This document shows positions 50,729 to 60,764 of a stretch of 64,000 bases of DNA, piece after piece. The position numbers and the translations under genes are program-made. Position 1 is the stretch's first letter. Each line of letters opens with the position of its first letter. Below the pieces are notes generated by a model that was not told the DNA's origin, did not search any database, and saw only the letters and a program-made list of their open reading frames with translations. This stretch comes from Stenotrophomonas sp. SY1 (GTDB lineage Bacteria; Pseudomonadota; Gammaproteobacteria; Xanthomonadales; Xanthomonadaceae): contig NZ_JAJOYR010000001.1 of assembly GCF_021202945.1 (NCBI RefSeq), forward strand, positions 2,461,543 to 2,525,542, in the 5' to 3' direction.

Positions 50729-51892
50729 TTGAATACTCGCCCCGCCCGCCTGTTCGTGGCTCTTTCGATGACAATCGCGCTTGCAGGCTGCCAAAAGCTG
50801 ACCGGCGCTGCTGCCGACAACACCCCCGAACTGAAAGTCGGCGACACCGTCGCCGGCGAGATCACCTCCACCAGCCGCCTGAACTACAACGACGGCAGCC
50901 GCCACCAGAGCTACAAGGTCACGCTCAAGAGTGGCGAGGCGCTGTCGCTGGAACTGGGCGGCGCGCTCAACGGCCAGCTGGCGGTGTTCGACGGCCAGAG
51001 CATGCTGGCCAAGGCATCGACCGGCAGCTACGAAGGCGAAGGCGACAGCACCTCCACCAGCGGCGTCAGCCTGGCGTTCCGTGCGCCCAAGGACGGCAGC
51101 TTCCTGGTCGCCGTGAACAGTGCCGGCGCCGACAGCTTTGGCCCGTTCAAGCTCAAGACCGCCACCGTGGTGCCCTACGACGGCAAGCCGCTGGCTGCCG
51201 GCAGCCAGGCCATCGACTGGCTGATGAGCAAGAAGCAGGAGTACGCGCTGAAGGTGGACAAGCCGGGCCTGTACTCGATCAAGATGGAGTCCAGCGCGAT
51301 CGACGCCTTCCTGAATCTGAACGGCCGCAACGTGGAGGTCGAGGACGACGACAGCGGCGGCCAGCTCAATGCCCGCATCCAGGCCTATCTGGAACCGGGT
51401 GATTACACGATTGGCGCCTCGTCGATGAACGAAACCACCGGCTCGTTCAAGCTCAGCGTGGCGCTGACCCCGACTGAAGGCAACCTGGTCACCCGCGACG
51501 GCACCGCACTGACCATCGGCCAGACCGCGCCGGCAATGATGGATTCGCGCGGCCGCCGCACCTTCGTACTGAACCTGGAGAGCGCCAAGCTGGTCCAGTT
51601 CGACGCCATTGCCGACGGCTTCGACTCGGTGCTGAAGATCAGCGGACCGGGCGTGGACGCCGAAGACGATGACGGCGGCAACGGCACCAACGCGCAGCTG
51701 ATCCAGTCGTTGAAGCCGGGCCGCTACATCGTGGAGGTGAGGAGCCTCAACGGCCAGGGCGTGTTCGAACTGGAAACCACCGACCTGGGCGGCGACGCGG
51801 CCACACCGGCCAACAGCAACCGCAAGGACGCCGCCAGCGAAGCCGCTGCCGAAGCCGCCAGCGCGAGCGCCGACGCGGCGGTAATCCAGTAA
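50729..51892 (+). CDS. Lipoprotein with PPC-like beta repeats
   Basis: 387 residues from a TTG start (AAGGA upstream). The lipobox SMTIALAGC anchors it at the envelope. The rest is about three repeats of a beta-sandwich domain like bacterial pre-peptidase C-terminal domains, with the recurrent EDDDSGGQLNARIQAYLEPG and EDDDGGNGTNAQLIQSLKPG. The acidic loops could bind calcium. The tail is Ala/Ser-rich. The next gene is a clear paralogue. Function is unknown; surface or periplasmic binding is likely. Confidence 0.75.
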   Translation: MNTRPARLFVALSMTIALAGCQKLTGAAADNTPELKVGDTVAGEITSTSRLNYNDGSRHQSYKVTLKSGEALSLELGGALNGQLAVFDGQSMLAKASTGSYEGEGDSTSTSGVSLAFRAPKDGSFLVAVNSAGADSFGPFKLKTATVVPYDGKPLAAGSQAIDWLMSKKQEYALKVDKPGLYSIKMESSAIDAFLNLNGRNVEVEDDDSGGQLNARIQAYLEPGDYTIGASSMNETTGSFKLSVALTPTEGNLVTRDGTALTIGQTAPAMMDSRGRRTFVLNLESAKLVQFDAIADGFDSVLKISGPGVDAEDDDGGNGTNAQLIQSLKPGRYIVEVRSLNGQGVFELETTDLGGDAATPANSNRKDAASEAAAEAASASADAAVIQ

Positions 51893-52005
51893 TTTTCCGC
51901 CGGCCTCGCCTTCCCGGCAGGCCGGCATACCCGCATCGGGCCACTGCATCCCCCGGTGCAGCGCCCCGAACAACGCAATCTGTTCCCTCCCATAAGGAAA
52001 TTGAA

Positions 52006-53352
52006 GTGAAGCGACTCGCAGCAGGACTGCTGTCCCTGGCCATCGCCGCCGCGGTGAATGCACCCGTTCACGCCGCCGCACCGGCCCGCACCCTCGCCGT
52101 CAACGGCGACGTCTCCGGCGAAATCACCTCTTCCACCCCGGTCAACTTCAGCGATGGCACCCGCAGCCAGCTGTTCTCGCTGCAGCTGGCCGCCGGCCAG
52201 GCGGTCTCGTTGACGCTGCAGGGCGCGCTCAAGGGCTCGCTGTCGGTGTTCCACCGCGACGCACTGGTTGGCCGCACCGAAGCTGACGACAGCGGCACCA
52301 CCACCCTGAGCATCCGCGCCGACAAGGCCGGCCCGTACATGATCGCCGTGAGCGGTGCCGATGCGCGTGCGTTCGGCCCGTTCCAGCTTTCGGCCGACAC
52401 CATCGCCGCCTATGACGGCAAGCCGCTGACCGCTGGCCGCCGCATCACCGATTGGCTGCAGAACGGCGACAAGACCTACACCCTGCAGGTCGACAAGCCG
52501 GGCCTGTACACGATCAACATGGAATCCACCGAGTTCGATTCCCAGATCGCGCTGAGCGGCAACGGCATCAACATGGAAGATGACGACGGCGGCAACCACA
52601 TGAATGCCCGTCTGCTGGCACCGCTGCAGCCGGGCCGCTACACGCTGACCGCCACCGGTTTCAACGAGAGCAGCGGCGCGTTCTACCTGGGCGTGGAGCA
52701 GGCCGACCTGCCCGAAGGCCTGGTGTTCGCCGACGGCACCGCGTTGCCGCTCGACGGCACGGCCAGCGGCTTTGCCAACGCCGAAGACACCCGCAGCTTC
52801 GTGTTCACCCTGCCCGAGCGCCGCCGCGTGCAGTTCGACGCCAGCAGCCGCGACATGGACACCGTGCTGACCGTGCAGGGCGCCGACTTCAGCCTGAGCG
52901 ATGACGACGGCGCCGGCAATGGCACCAACTCGCGTCTGGCCCAGGTGCTCGATGCCGGTGAGTACAACGTGTCGGTGCGTTCGGTGAACGGCCGTGGTGG
53001 CGTGTTCCAGCTGACCACCGCCACCTCGCCGGCACCCGATGGCGCTGCCCGTCCGGAACTGAAGATCGGCCGTGAAGTGCAGGGCCAGCTGCGCCCGGGC
53101 AACCGCGACCTGTACACCCTGGAGATTCCGCGCAAGGGCAAGTACGTCATCAGCATGACCGGCATCGGCGGTCTGGACGGCATGGTCACGCTAATGCGTG
53201 GCGGCGAGGAAGTCGCGCAGCAGGATGACAGCGATTCCAGCCTGGACCCGTCACTGGAAGTGGAACTGGAACCCGGCCGTTACGTGGTCATGGCGCACAG
53301 CTTCGACTCCAGCGCCACCGGCGGTTACCGCCTGCTGGCTCGCCGCAAGTAA
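52006..53352 (+). CDS. Secreted PPC-like beta-repeat protein, paralogue
   Basis: 448 residues from a GTG start with AAGGA 8 bases ahead. It has a Sec signal peptide (MKRLAAGLLSLAIAAAVNA) but no lipobox, so it is likely periplasmic or secreted. It shares repeats with the previous protein (MEDDDGGNHMNARLLAPLQP, SDDDGAGNGTNSRLAQVLDA) and carries one extra C-terminal repeat (about 350-448). Tandem duplication with a change of destination (anchored versus soluble) is visible. The two are 113 bases apart on the same strand. Confidence 0.75.
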   Translation: MKRLAAGLLSLAIAAAVNAPVHAAAPARTLAVNGDVSGEITSSTPVNFSDGTRSQLFSLQLAAGQAVSLTLQGALKGSLSVFHRDALVGRTEADDSGTTTLSIRADKAGPYMIAVSGADARAFGPFQLSADTIAAYDGKPLTAGRRITDWLQNGDKTYTLQVDKPGLYTINMESTEFDSQIALSGNGINMEDDDGGNHMNARLLAPLQPGRYTLTATGFNESSGAFYLGVEQADLPEGLVFADGTALPLDGTASGFANAEDTRSFVFTLPERRRVQFDASSRDMDTVLTVQGADFSLSDDDGAGNGTNSRLAQVLDAGEYNVSVRSVNGRGGVFQLTTATSPAPDGAARPELKIGREVQGQLRPGNRDLYTLEIPRKGKYVISMTGIGGLDGMVTLMRGGEEVAQQDDSDSSLDPSLEVELEPGRYVVMAHSFDSSATGGYRLLARRK

Positions 53353-53376
53353 GCCTTCTGCGGTTGCTACACAAGG

Positions 53377-53407
53377 AAAAGCCGGCCATGTGCCGGCTTT
53401 TCTTTTT
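53377..53407 (+). terminator. Terminator after the PPC-like pair
   Basis: Stem AAAAGCCGGC-CATGT-GCCGGCTTTT followed by CTTTTT, 24 bases past the stop. Confidence 0.92.
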
Positions 53408-53551
53408 GAAACGACAGACGCAGGCGCCGGGATGAAATCCCGAACAACGATTTGCCGATCTGCAGCAACCGGAGAAGGAGAACCCGCGCGTCGCTCACCC
53501 CTTTTCCCCTTTGCTATCAGCGCAGCGATCTGCCTGCGCACAATCAACGTT

Positions 53552-54352
53552 CTATCGGGGATACAGCAATGTAATGGCCAATCGAATACCCCAGTCCGGG
53601 TGGCCGGCTGGCCCTTCCAGATATCCTCTTACCCCACCGGTATAGCTGACCATCTGGCTCCCGATCTTGGAAACCTTGCTGTAGGTCAGATTGGCCGGAA
53701 CCGTCCATTGACCGGCGTGCCAGTCGTAGGTCGACTCGAAGTTGAATGCAAGCGTCTGCCCCTTCCCCAGGCTTCTGGAAACAAATGGCTGGAAGAACGT
53801 CGCGCTGATGTCGACACGCCGACTACCTCCCACGTCCGCCAGGTGATTGACCAGCGAGCCATAGGTCCACGGCCCATCCTGCTTGAGCACCACGAACGTC
53901 GGGCCAATTGCCCAGGTATCAGCACCCAGGTCGTCGGTACCGGTGGGTATCATCGCCGCCGGCCCCACGCCCCAGATCAGGCCGGACGCGGTGGGCGCCT
54001 TCGGTGAGAAGAACACACTCTGCACCGTATCCCCGAGACCGAACTGGTTTCTTCCGGGGACAACATCATGCTGTTCGATGATCGGCAGGATCGTGCGCGA
54101 AATCAGGTTCCAGTCCTCGGAGATGGACACCGGTACAACCGGTTGCACGTTGAGCGTGTTGCGCTCTCCGTTGTCGCCATAGGTCGCATCGTAGTTGTAT
54201 TGGAACGGCACGCTGATCAGCGCCGCCACCGGATTTGACAGCGCTTTCGCCAAGGCATCGGCATCGTGCTGTTTTTCCTGCGCTAGCAGGCTGGCACTCA
54301 GGCCAGTTGCAGCCATCAGCAGAAACAACCGGGCATGCAGAATCCTTCTCAT
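53552..54352 (-). CDS. Outer-membrane beta-barrel protein
   Basis: 266 residues from the ATG at 54352 (GGAGG upstream), with a signal peptide ending near SASLLAQ. The mature part has alternating amphipathic strands and ends in a terminal Tyr-Pro-Arg after LAITLLY. The pattern PVSISEDWNLISRTILPII and FGLGDTVQSVFFSPK is that of the outer-membrane transporter family often annotated with phenol-degradation MetA proteins. Substrate unknown. It follows the amidohydrolase gene on the same strand and may be co-expressed with it. Confidence 0.7.
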   Translation of the reverse strand: MRRILHARLFLLMAATGLSASLLAQEKQHDADALAKALSNPVAALISVPFQYNYDATYGDNGERNTLNVQPVVPVSISEDWNLISRTILPIIEQHDVVPGRNQFGLGDTVQSVFFSPKAPTASGLIWGVGPAAMIPTGTDDLGADTWAIGPTFVVLKQDGPWTYGSLVNHLADVGGSRRVDISATFFQPFVSRSLGKGQTLAFNFESTYDWHAGQWTVPANLTYSKVSKIGSQMVSYTGGVRGYLEGPAGHPDWGIRLAITLLYPR

Positions 54353-54527
54353 GCGGGACCTCCGTCCCTGTTGAAAGCTTCGCCGGCTGCTTGCGGCTGG
54401 CACACGTCCTGCATCCCTTCTTCCGGGGAGCACCCTGCGACGCCCTGAAGATCAGAACTCTGCGCCGCAAGGATGCCCCCCCCGGAACTCATATCAATTC
54501 ATCCAATCTGGAGAAGGACCACTACGC

Positions 54528-56291
54528 TTACTCCCGCTTTGAGACGGTCTTGCCATCCTTGATGGTTTCCAGCACCACAATCTTGTTGATGTTCATCGGC
54601 TCAATGGCGACCGGGTTGTCCGACAGGATGACGAGATCCGCCTGCTTGCCTGCCTTGATCGATCCCTTGTGCTCGTCCTCGCCGAACTCTTCCGCGCTCC
54701 ACAAGGTGATCATCTTCATCGCCTCATACGGCGTTACCCTTTCGCCTTCGCCGACCACCTTGCCGGAACGGGAAACGCGGTTGACCGTCGCCCAGGCCAC
54801 CTGCATCAGGTTTGGCAGCGCCACCGGTGCGTCGGTATGGCTGGTCACGTGCAGGCCGGTATTCATGATCGAGCGCATCGGCGAAATCTGCACAGCCATG
54901 TCATGGCCGACGATCGTGTCGTACCAGTCGCCCCAGTAGAAGGTGTGCATCGGGAACATGGACGGGAAGATGCCGAGCTCCTTGAGCTTGGGAATCTGAT
55001 CGGCGCGAATGAACTGGCCATGCACGAGGATGGTTTCGCCCGGGCGCACACCATGCTTCTTCACGACCGGCTCAAGCGCGGCGATCATCTGGTCGACCGC
55101 GGCATCGCCGTTGGCGTGGATCTTCACCGGCCAGTTGTTGGTATAGGCCTTGTCGATGTAGGACTCGACCTGTTTGGTATCCGGAATCGCCGGATAGCCC
55201 TTGTAATCGGCCTTCTGTCCGTCCGGCGGAACCAGATAGGGGCGCGTACGCCAGGCAGTGCGGCCCTGCGGCGACCCATCAAGCGTGATCTTCAAACCGC
55301 CGAGCCGGTAATGATCGGTGTAGGTTTTGCTGTAGTACTTCTCGACCTGATCCATGCCGGTGTAGTCCTGCCAGCCGATCACATCGATATCGAGCAGTCC
55401 ACGCTTGGCGGCGGACATCAGATCGGCATTGGCATCGCCCATCATCCGTCCTTCGGCTGCGGTCGTGTAACCGTAGCTTTTGGCCAGTTCGATACCACGG
55501 GCAAGGAAGTAATCCTTGTCCTCCTGCTTGCCGGGATTGATGATCTTGAGCACGTTGGGAATGCTGGCCAGCTCTTCAAGCACGCCGCTGGGCGTGCGGC
55601 CATCGGCCTCACGGCGGATCCTGCCACCTTCCGGATCCGGCGTATCGGCGGTAATCCCCACCGCTCTCAGCCCCGCCGTGTTCATAGCGCTGAGATGACC
55701 GGAGATATGCACCGCGAGTACCGGAATTTCGGTGGACACCTTGTCCAGGTCCTCTCGTGTCGGATGACGGCCCAATAGTGCGTCGTCGTAACCGGTACCA
55801 AAGATCCAACCGGTTCGTGCGACATCAGGCCCGCTGCCAAACTCCTTCAGCTTGGCCACGATGTCATCCACCGTGTTGACGGAACCGTCCGGCGGAGCAA
55901 GAAGATTCGCGCCAACGGCCTGGGACCCGAACTGCAGAAAGTGCGCGTGGCCATCGATGAGGCCCGGCATCATGGTCTTTCCGCCGAGGTCAACGGAAAC
56001 CGTTCCCGCCCCCTTCAACTTCTCCGCCTCGGAACGAGTACCGGCAAAGATGATCTTCCCATCATCTACCGCCACGGCTTCCACGTAGGCGGGCTGATCA
56101 CCCTCCATCGTGAGGATGTTCCCTCCGTGATAGATGGCGTCCGCACCGCCCTGCTCTCCTGCCGTCGGCTCAGCAGCGGATGGTTGTGCTCCGGTGTTGT
56201 CGGACGCTGGTGTACAGGCGACGAAGAGCAGCGGCGCAGCCAACAAGCATGCAAAACGCGTCCAATCGTTCAAGACAGGGAGCTTCCTCAT
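54528..56291 (-). CDS. Lipoprotein amidohydrolase (Amidohydro_3 family)
   Basis: 587 residues from MRKLPVLNDW at 56291 (GGAAGG upstream). The lipoprotein signal LLAAPLLFVAC puts it in the envelope. The catalytic part has the metal-binding HxH (LIDGHAHFLQFG), KIHANGDAAVDQMIAAL and HVTSHTDAPVALPN, characteristic of YtcJ-like metal-dependent amidohydrolases. Substrate unknown. The region 53550-56650 is somewhat less G+C-rich than the core genome. Confidence 0.85.
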   Translation of the reverse strand: MRKLPVLNDWTRFACLLAAPLLFVACTPASDNTGAQPSAAEPTAGEQGGADAIYHGGNILTMEGDQPAYVEAVAVDDGKIIFAGTRSEAEKLKGAGTVSVDLGGKTMMPGLIDGHAHFLQFGSQAVGANLLAPPDGSVNTVDDIVAKLKEFGSGPDVARTGWIFGTGYDDALLGRHPTREDLDKVSTEIPVLAVHISGHLSAMNTAGLRAVGITADTPDPEGGRIRREADGRTPSGVLEELASIPNVLKIINPGKQEDKDYFLARGIELAKSYGYTTAAEGRMMGDANADLMSAAKRGLLDIDVIGWQDYTGMDQVEKYYSKTYTDHYRLGGLKITLDGSPQGRTAWRTRPYLVPPDGQKADYKGYPAIPDTKQVESYIDKAYTNNWPVKIHANGDAAVDQMIAALEPVVKKHGVRPGETILVHGQFIRADQIPKLKELGIFPSMFPMHTFYWGDWYDTIVGHDMAVQISPMRSIMNTGLHVTSHTDAPVALPNLMQVAWATVNRVSRSGKVVGEGERVTPYEAMKMITLWSAEEFGEDEHKGSIKAGKQADLVILSDNPVAIEPMNINKIVVLETIKDGKTVSKRE

Positions 56292-56655
56292 ATGTGCTGC
56301 CTTCCGGTGGATGTATGGGTTGCAGACTGCGAGCAATCGATCACTTGCAGAATGTGAAGACGAGCGTCAAATCAATGTGAATTGACAAGCCGGATCATCA
56401 TCCCTGTCAGCGCGTTTCCAGACCCCTGCACGGATCGCTCATGCGCATCCGATTGGTTCTTCCCACTGCGGATTCCATCCATCCCAGGACCCCCGGGCGC
56501 TCGGCATCCGTGTTGACGTTGGATGGCCAACTGCCATAGCTTCACGGCAAGCGGACAGTGGTCGTCGGAAAGGGAAGTCTGCCGAGTTTGAGAAGGCGCC
56601 GGAAACCGTACTGGGGCTTTCAATCACCACAGATCAGATCAATGGGGCTGACCTC
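56292..56655. other. 364-base divergent gap
   Basis: Between the amidohydrolase and the mechanosensitive channel genes. It should hold promoters for both, but I see no box strong enough to name, no repeat and no credible ORF. Confidence 0.4.
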
Positions 56656-58311
56656 GTGTTCATCCAACTGCGCTCCCACAATGGCTGGCGATCCAGGCTG
56701 GCTGCGACATTCGGAATTCTGTTCGGCCTTGCGTTCAATGCATTCGCGCAGGAAGCCCCGCCACCGGACCCCGGGGCTGGAAAGACTGCCACCGTGCAGT
56801 TCTACAACCGGGATATCGTGGAGTTGCGCACCAACTTCCTCGGGCATACACCGGAGCTGCGAGCACGTGCAGCCGAGGCCAACATCAGGCGCGTTGCCGA
56901 CCGCTGGGGCACTCCCAAGGCAAACTTCAAATCGACCACCGAGGGCGAGATCATTCTCCTCGACGGCACCCTCATCACGATACTGACCCCAGGCGACGCC
57001 GACTCCCTGCACGGACAGACATTGCAGACCCTGCGTTCGCAGACCACTGCACGACTGACCGAAGCAGTTGCCGCAGCAAAACGCGACAGAGCACCGCAGC
57101 ATTTCCTGTGGTCCGTCCTCTGGAGCTTTGGTGCTGCGGTGCTGGCAAGCGTCCTGGTGGTCTACATACTGTCGTTTGGAAACAAGGCGCGGGCCTTCCT
57201 GAAACGTCGCATCGCCGGCCGGACATCCACGTCAAAACGAGAGTCGGTGCAGTACCTGCTGATAGTGCTGCGTGCCGTCTCTGACGGAGCTCTGCGGATC
57301 GCAACGGGCTTGACCATCATTCTTGTGCTGGAAGAGTGCGTCCGCTTCATCCTGGGCCGCTTCAGCTTCACCAGCCCGTGGGCAGACGCCATGGGGAGCT
57401 GGATCTTCCACACCCTGGCTACCTGGGGACACGCGGTCGCCTCCGCCATTCCGGGCCTTGTCACGGCTGCTTTCGTGCTGCTGCTCGCACGCTTCGTCGC
57501 CAGGACGGTCAGCATGCTGTTCAACGGCGTTCAGAACGAGAGGTTCCAACTGTTCGGCATCGACAGACAGCTCGCCGAGCCGACACGAAAGCTGGTCGTC
57601 GTGGTGATCTGGCTGTTCGCCATAGCGATGGCCTATCCGTATCTGCCCGGTGCCCAGACCGATGCGTTCAAGGGATTGAGCGTACTGGTGGGTGTCATGG
57701 TGTCACTCGGAGCGTCCGGCATCGTCGGGCAAGCCGCAGGCGGCTTCACAATCCTCTATTCCAGGACGATGTCCGTAGGTGACTTCGTCCGCTGCGGCGA
57801 TGTGGAGGGAACCGTCCTCCAGATTGGTGTATTCACCACGCGCATCCGCACCGTTACCGGCGTGGAGGTGAGTATTCCCAACAACGTCGTTCTGGCTGGC
57901 CAGCTGCACAACTATTCGCGGCACCCCGATGGCCCTGGCATGTGGATGGAGACAGGCGTGACCATTGGATACGACAGCCCATGGCGGCAGGTGCACCGGC
58001 TGCTGCTGGCGGCATCGGCCAAGACCCCCGACGTGCAGAAGGATCCGGCGCCCTATGTACTGCAGACCGCGCTTTCCGACTTCTACACCGAGTATCGCCT
58101 GCGTGTTCGCATTCCCGAGGCATTGGAGCGGGCGCGCATACTGAGCGAGCTTCACGCGAACATCCAGGATGAGTTCAATGCGGCCGGGGTGCAGATCATG
58201 TCGCCGAACTACGAAGCCGATCCCGAACAGCCGAAACTGGTCCCAAGAGAGCACTGGGAGGGAATCTCCGATCCAACGGATGCAGGAGCCACACCTGCCC
58301 AACGGGCGTAG
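56656..58311 (+). CDS. Mechanosensitive channel, MscS family
   Basis: 551 residues from a GTG start with only a weak ribosome site. A signal-like N-terminus (TFGILFGLAFNAFA) and a periplasmic domain precede at least four membrane helices (from about 155). The pore-lining helix and beta domain follow (VSLGASGIVGQAAGGFTIL, SVGDFVRCGDVEGTVLQIG, VEVSIPNNVVL). Such channels release solutes on hypo-osmotic shock. The extended N-terminus makes it a larger MscS variant rather than MscS itself. Confidence 0.9.
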   Translation: MFIQLRSHNGWRSRLAATFGILFGLAFNAFAQEAPPPDPGAGKTATVQFYNRDIVELRTNFLGHTPELRARAAEANIRRVADRWGTPKANFKSTTEGEIILLDGTLITILTPGDADSLHGQTLQTLRSQTTARLTEAVAAAKRDRAPQHFLWSVLWSFGAAVLASVLVVYILSFGNKARAFLKRRIAGRTSTSKRESVQYLLIVLRAVSDGALRIATGLTIILVLEECVRFILGRFSFTSPWADAMGSWIFHTLATWGHAVASAIPGLVTAAFVLLLARFVARTVSMLFNGVQNERFQLFGIDRQLAEPTRKLVVVVIWLFAIAMAYPYLPGAQTDAFKGLSVLVGVMVSLGASGIVGQAAGGFTILYSRTMSVGDFVRCGDVEGTVLQIGVFTTRIRTVTGVEVSIPNNVVLAGQLHNYSRHPDGPGMWMETGVTIGYDSPWRQVHRLLLAASAKTPDVQKDPAPYVLQTALSDFYTEYRLRVRIPEALERARILSELHANIQDEFNAAGVQIMSPNYEADPEQPKLVPREHWEGISDPTDAGATPAQRA

Positions 58312-58508
58312 CCACAATGCGACAGCCGCAACCGTGAGCCGTTGAATTTCGTCGGAGCCGCTGCCCCCAACCCCGAACGACACCCGCTTGCAGCATGGAA
58401 ACCAGCGCCCATTTCCCGCGTCGATACCAAGGATTCAGACCCGCCCGGTCATGCAGAGAACGGTCGATTCACGCCCCGACCAGCACTCAATACTCACCTG
58501 CTCTCACC

Positions 58509-59408
58509 TCACACCACCACCGGCTGGCCTTCCTCCAGCAACACCCGCACTGCTGGCAAATAGCGGCGACTGCAGGGAACCACCTGCCCGTCGTCCATCT
58601 GCAACTGCGCCTCGCCACCGTCCATCGGCTTGATCGATACCAGGTGGCCGAGGTTGATCAACCAGCTGCGATGCACCCGCGCGAAGCACGCCGGGTCCAG
58701 CTTTTCCTCCAGCGCCGCCATGGTGATGCGCAGGGGATAGTCGTGGCCGCGCACGCGCAGGTTGACGTAATTTCCGGCCGCCTGGGCCCATTCGATATCG
58801 GCAGTGGCCACCAGGAAGTCCCGCCCCAGCTTGCGCACCAGCAGCCGCTCTGGGCGCTCCACCGGGTCCAGCGCCGGACCTTCGTCAGGCGCGGCCAGCA
58901 ATTGCACCTCGCCGCGCAGGCGGCGCAACACGAAACGGTAAGCGTGGATGCAGGCCACGATGAGCACGAACGTGCGCACGTCCTTGAGGTACTCGTAGAA
59001 CATCTCGCGCGGCCATGAGCCGACGTCGTAGTGCTCGCCCATCCACCGGTACGCCAGCATGCGCAGCCCGAACATGCCCAGCACATGCACCACCGACATC
59101 GGCACGCTGGCGAGCAGGTACCACGGCAGGCGTCGTCGCCAGGTATCCAGGTGCAGCGGCATGCGCCGGCTGAACCAGACAATGGCGGGCACCAGCACCA
59201 GCAACCACATCAGGCCGCTGGAGAACTCCCAGACCCAGGGCTCCCAGCCCTGTCGCGACGATAGCCCGGCCCGGCGCATGTCCATCCAGCTGGTCAGTGC
59301 ATTGCCGGCGCAGTTGATCGTCACCAGCAGCACCCAGAACAGTATCTCCGCGCTGCGTTGCCATGGCCCGAAGCGCTCCAGCGCATCACGTGCAGGTGTT
59401 CTATCCAT
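58509..59408 (-). CDS. Membrane-anchored LytTR transcriptional regulator
   Basis: A 299-residue protein with four predicted membrane helices (about 20-165) and a C-terminal LytTR DNA-binding domain (about 190-295; ADIEWAQAAGNYVNLRV, RVHRSWLINLGHLVSIKP). There is no receiver domain, so the signal must come through the membrane part. It is divergent from the acyltransferase gene, with only 156 bases between starts, making that gene a plausible target. Confidence 0.85.
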   Translation of the reverse strand: MDRTPARDALERFGPWQRSAEILFWVLLVTINCAGNALTSWMDMRRAGLSSRQGWEPWVWEFSSGLMWLLVLVPAIVWFSRRMPLHLDTWRRRLPWYLLASVPMSVVHVLGMFGLRMLAYRWMGEHYDVGSWPREMFYEYLKDVRTFVLIVACIHAYRFVLRRLRGEVQLLAAPDEGPALDPVERPERLLVRKLGRDFLVATADIEWAQAAGNYVNLRVRGHDYPLRITMAALEEKLDPACFARVHRSWLINLGHLVSIKPMDGGEAQLQMDDGQVVPCSRRYLPAVRVLLEEGQPVVV

Positions 59409-59564
59409 CCGCGCATTCTAGGGGCGCGGGCGGCGAACGCCCCGGCTGTCCATCCCCTTGAAGCCGCCATTCGTCCCTCGGCCGCCACCATCGGCCCCTT
59501 CAACGCCATTTCTCCACACCATTGCGGGCTTGATGAACCGTCCTGTGGAACGGTGGAACCAACG

Positions 59565-60764
59565 ATGCAAAGACGTCACGACCTGGACTGGCTGCGCGTG
59601 ATCGCATTCGCGCTGCTGGTGCTCTATCACGTGGGCATGTACTACGTGAGCTGGGACTGGCATGTAAAAAGTCCGCAGGCGGGCACGGCGCTGGAGCCGT
59701 TCATGCTGCTCACCAGCCCGTGGCGGATGTCGCTGCTGTTCCTGATCTCCGGCGTGGCTACCGCATTCATGCTGCAACGTCCGACGGCGCGCTTCCTGCG
59801 CCGGCGCAGCTGGCAGCTACTGCTGCCGCTGCTGTTCGGCATGCTGGTGATCGTGCCGCCGCAGTCGTACCTCGAAGTGGTCGAGCAACTGCCTGGCGGC
59901 TATGGCGAATCCTACCTGGCCTTCTACGCGCGCTACCTGAGTGCCTATCAAGGCTTCTGCGACAGCGACGGCTGCCTGATCCTGCCCACCTGGAACCACC
60001 TTTGGTTCCTGCCTTATCTGTGGTGCTACACGCTGCTGGCCTGGTTGCTGTGGCGCCTGTTGCCGGCCGCCGGCCTGGCCCGGTTGCGGCAACTGGCAGG
60101 CCGCATCCTGGGCGGTTGGCGCGCGCTGCTCGTCCCGATCGCAATACTGGCGGCCGCCCGCCTGCTGCTGGCCACACGATTCGAGCAGACCCACGCCTTG
60201 ATCGACGACTGGTACAGCCACGCCGAGTACGCAGCGGTGTTCCTGCTCGGCTTTCTTCTGGCTTTCGACGAGCGCTTCTGGGAAAGGCTGCAGCGGTTGC
60301 GCTGGACGTCATTGGTGCTGGCCACCGGCAGCTACGCGGTGCTGATCCACTACTGGTACTTCGCTGGCTACGGCGACGAGCAACCGCTGCCCGAACTACT
60401 GCGCCAGTATCTGCGCGTGGTGTGGGCGATCGACCAATGGTGCGCTACTGCCGCCCTGCTCGGCTTCGCCTACCGCTGGCGCAACGCCGACAGTCCGCTG
60501 CTGCGGTACCTCACGGTCGCCGTGTTCCCGGTCTACATCCTGCATCAGACGGTGATCGTGGTGCTGGCCCATGCGTTGAAGCCGCTGGGCATCCCCGCGA
60601 CGCTGGAGGCGATGCTGTTGATCGCGGCTACCTTCGCACTGTGCTTCGCTGCCTATGCGTTGATCCGCCGCAGTCGTCTGCTGCGACCGCCGTTTGGCCT
60701 GCGCTCGGAATCGGTGCCTAATCCGCCGTTGACCACCACCGCCAGCGAGGCCAGCCAGACGTAG
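59565..60764 (+). CDS. Membrane acyltransferase (acyltransferase_3 / OpgC-like)
   Basis: A 399-residue polytopic protein with about ten hydrophobic segments. The family motif LDWLRVIAFALLVLYHVGMY holds the likely catalytic His, and MSLLFLISGVATAFML is conserved. Such enzymes transfer acyl groups to envelope glycans. The start at 59565 (MQRRHDLDWL) is favoured; longer frames add random sequence. Its TAG stop lies inside the GTAG head of a REP element. Confidence 0.85.
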   Translation: MQRRHDLDWLRVIAFALLVLYHVGMYYVSWDWHVKSPQAGTALEPFMLLTSPWRMSLLFLISGVATAFMLQRPTARFLRRRSWQLLLPLLFGMLVIVPPQSYLEVVEQLPGGYGESYLAFYARYLSAYQGFCDSDGCLILPTWNHLWFLPYLWCYTLLAWLLWRLLPAAGLARLRQLAGRILGGWRALLVPIAILAAARLLLATRFEQTHALIDDWYSHAEYAAVFLLGFLLAFDERFWERLQRLRWTSLVLATGSYAVLIHYWYFAGYGDEQPLPELLRQYLRVVWAIDQWCATAALLGFAYRWRNADSPLLRYLTVAVFPVYILHQTVIVVLAHALKPLGIPATLEAMLLIAATFALCFAAYALIRRSRLLRPPFGLRSESVPNPPLTTTASEASQT

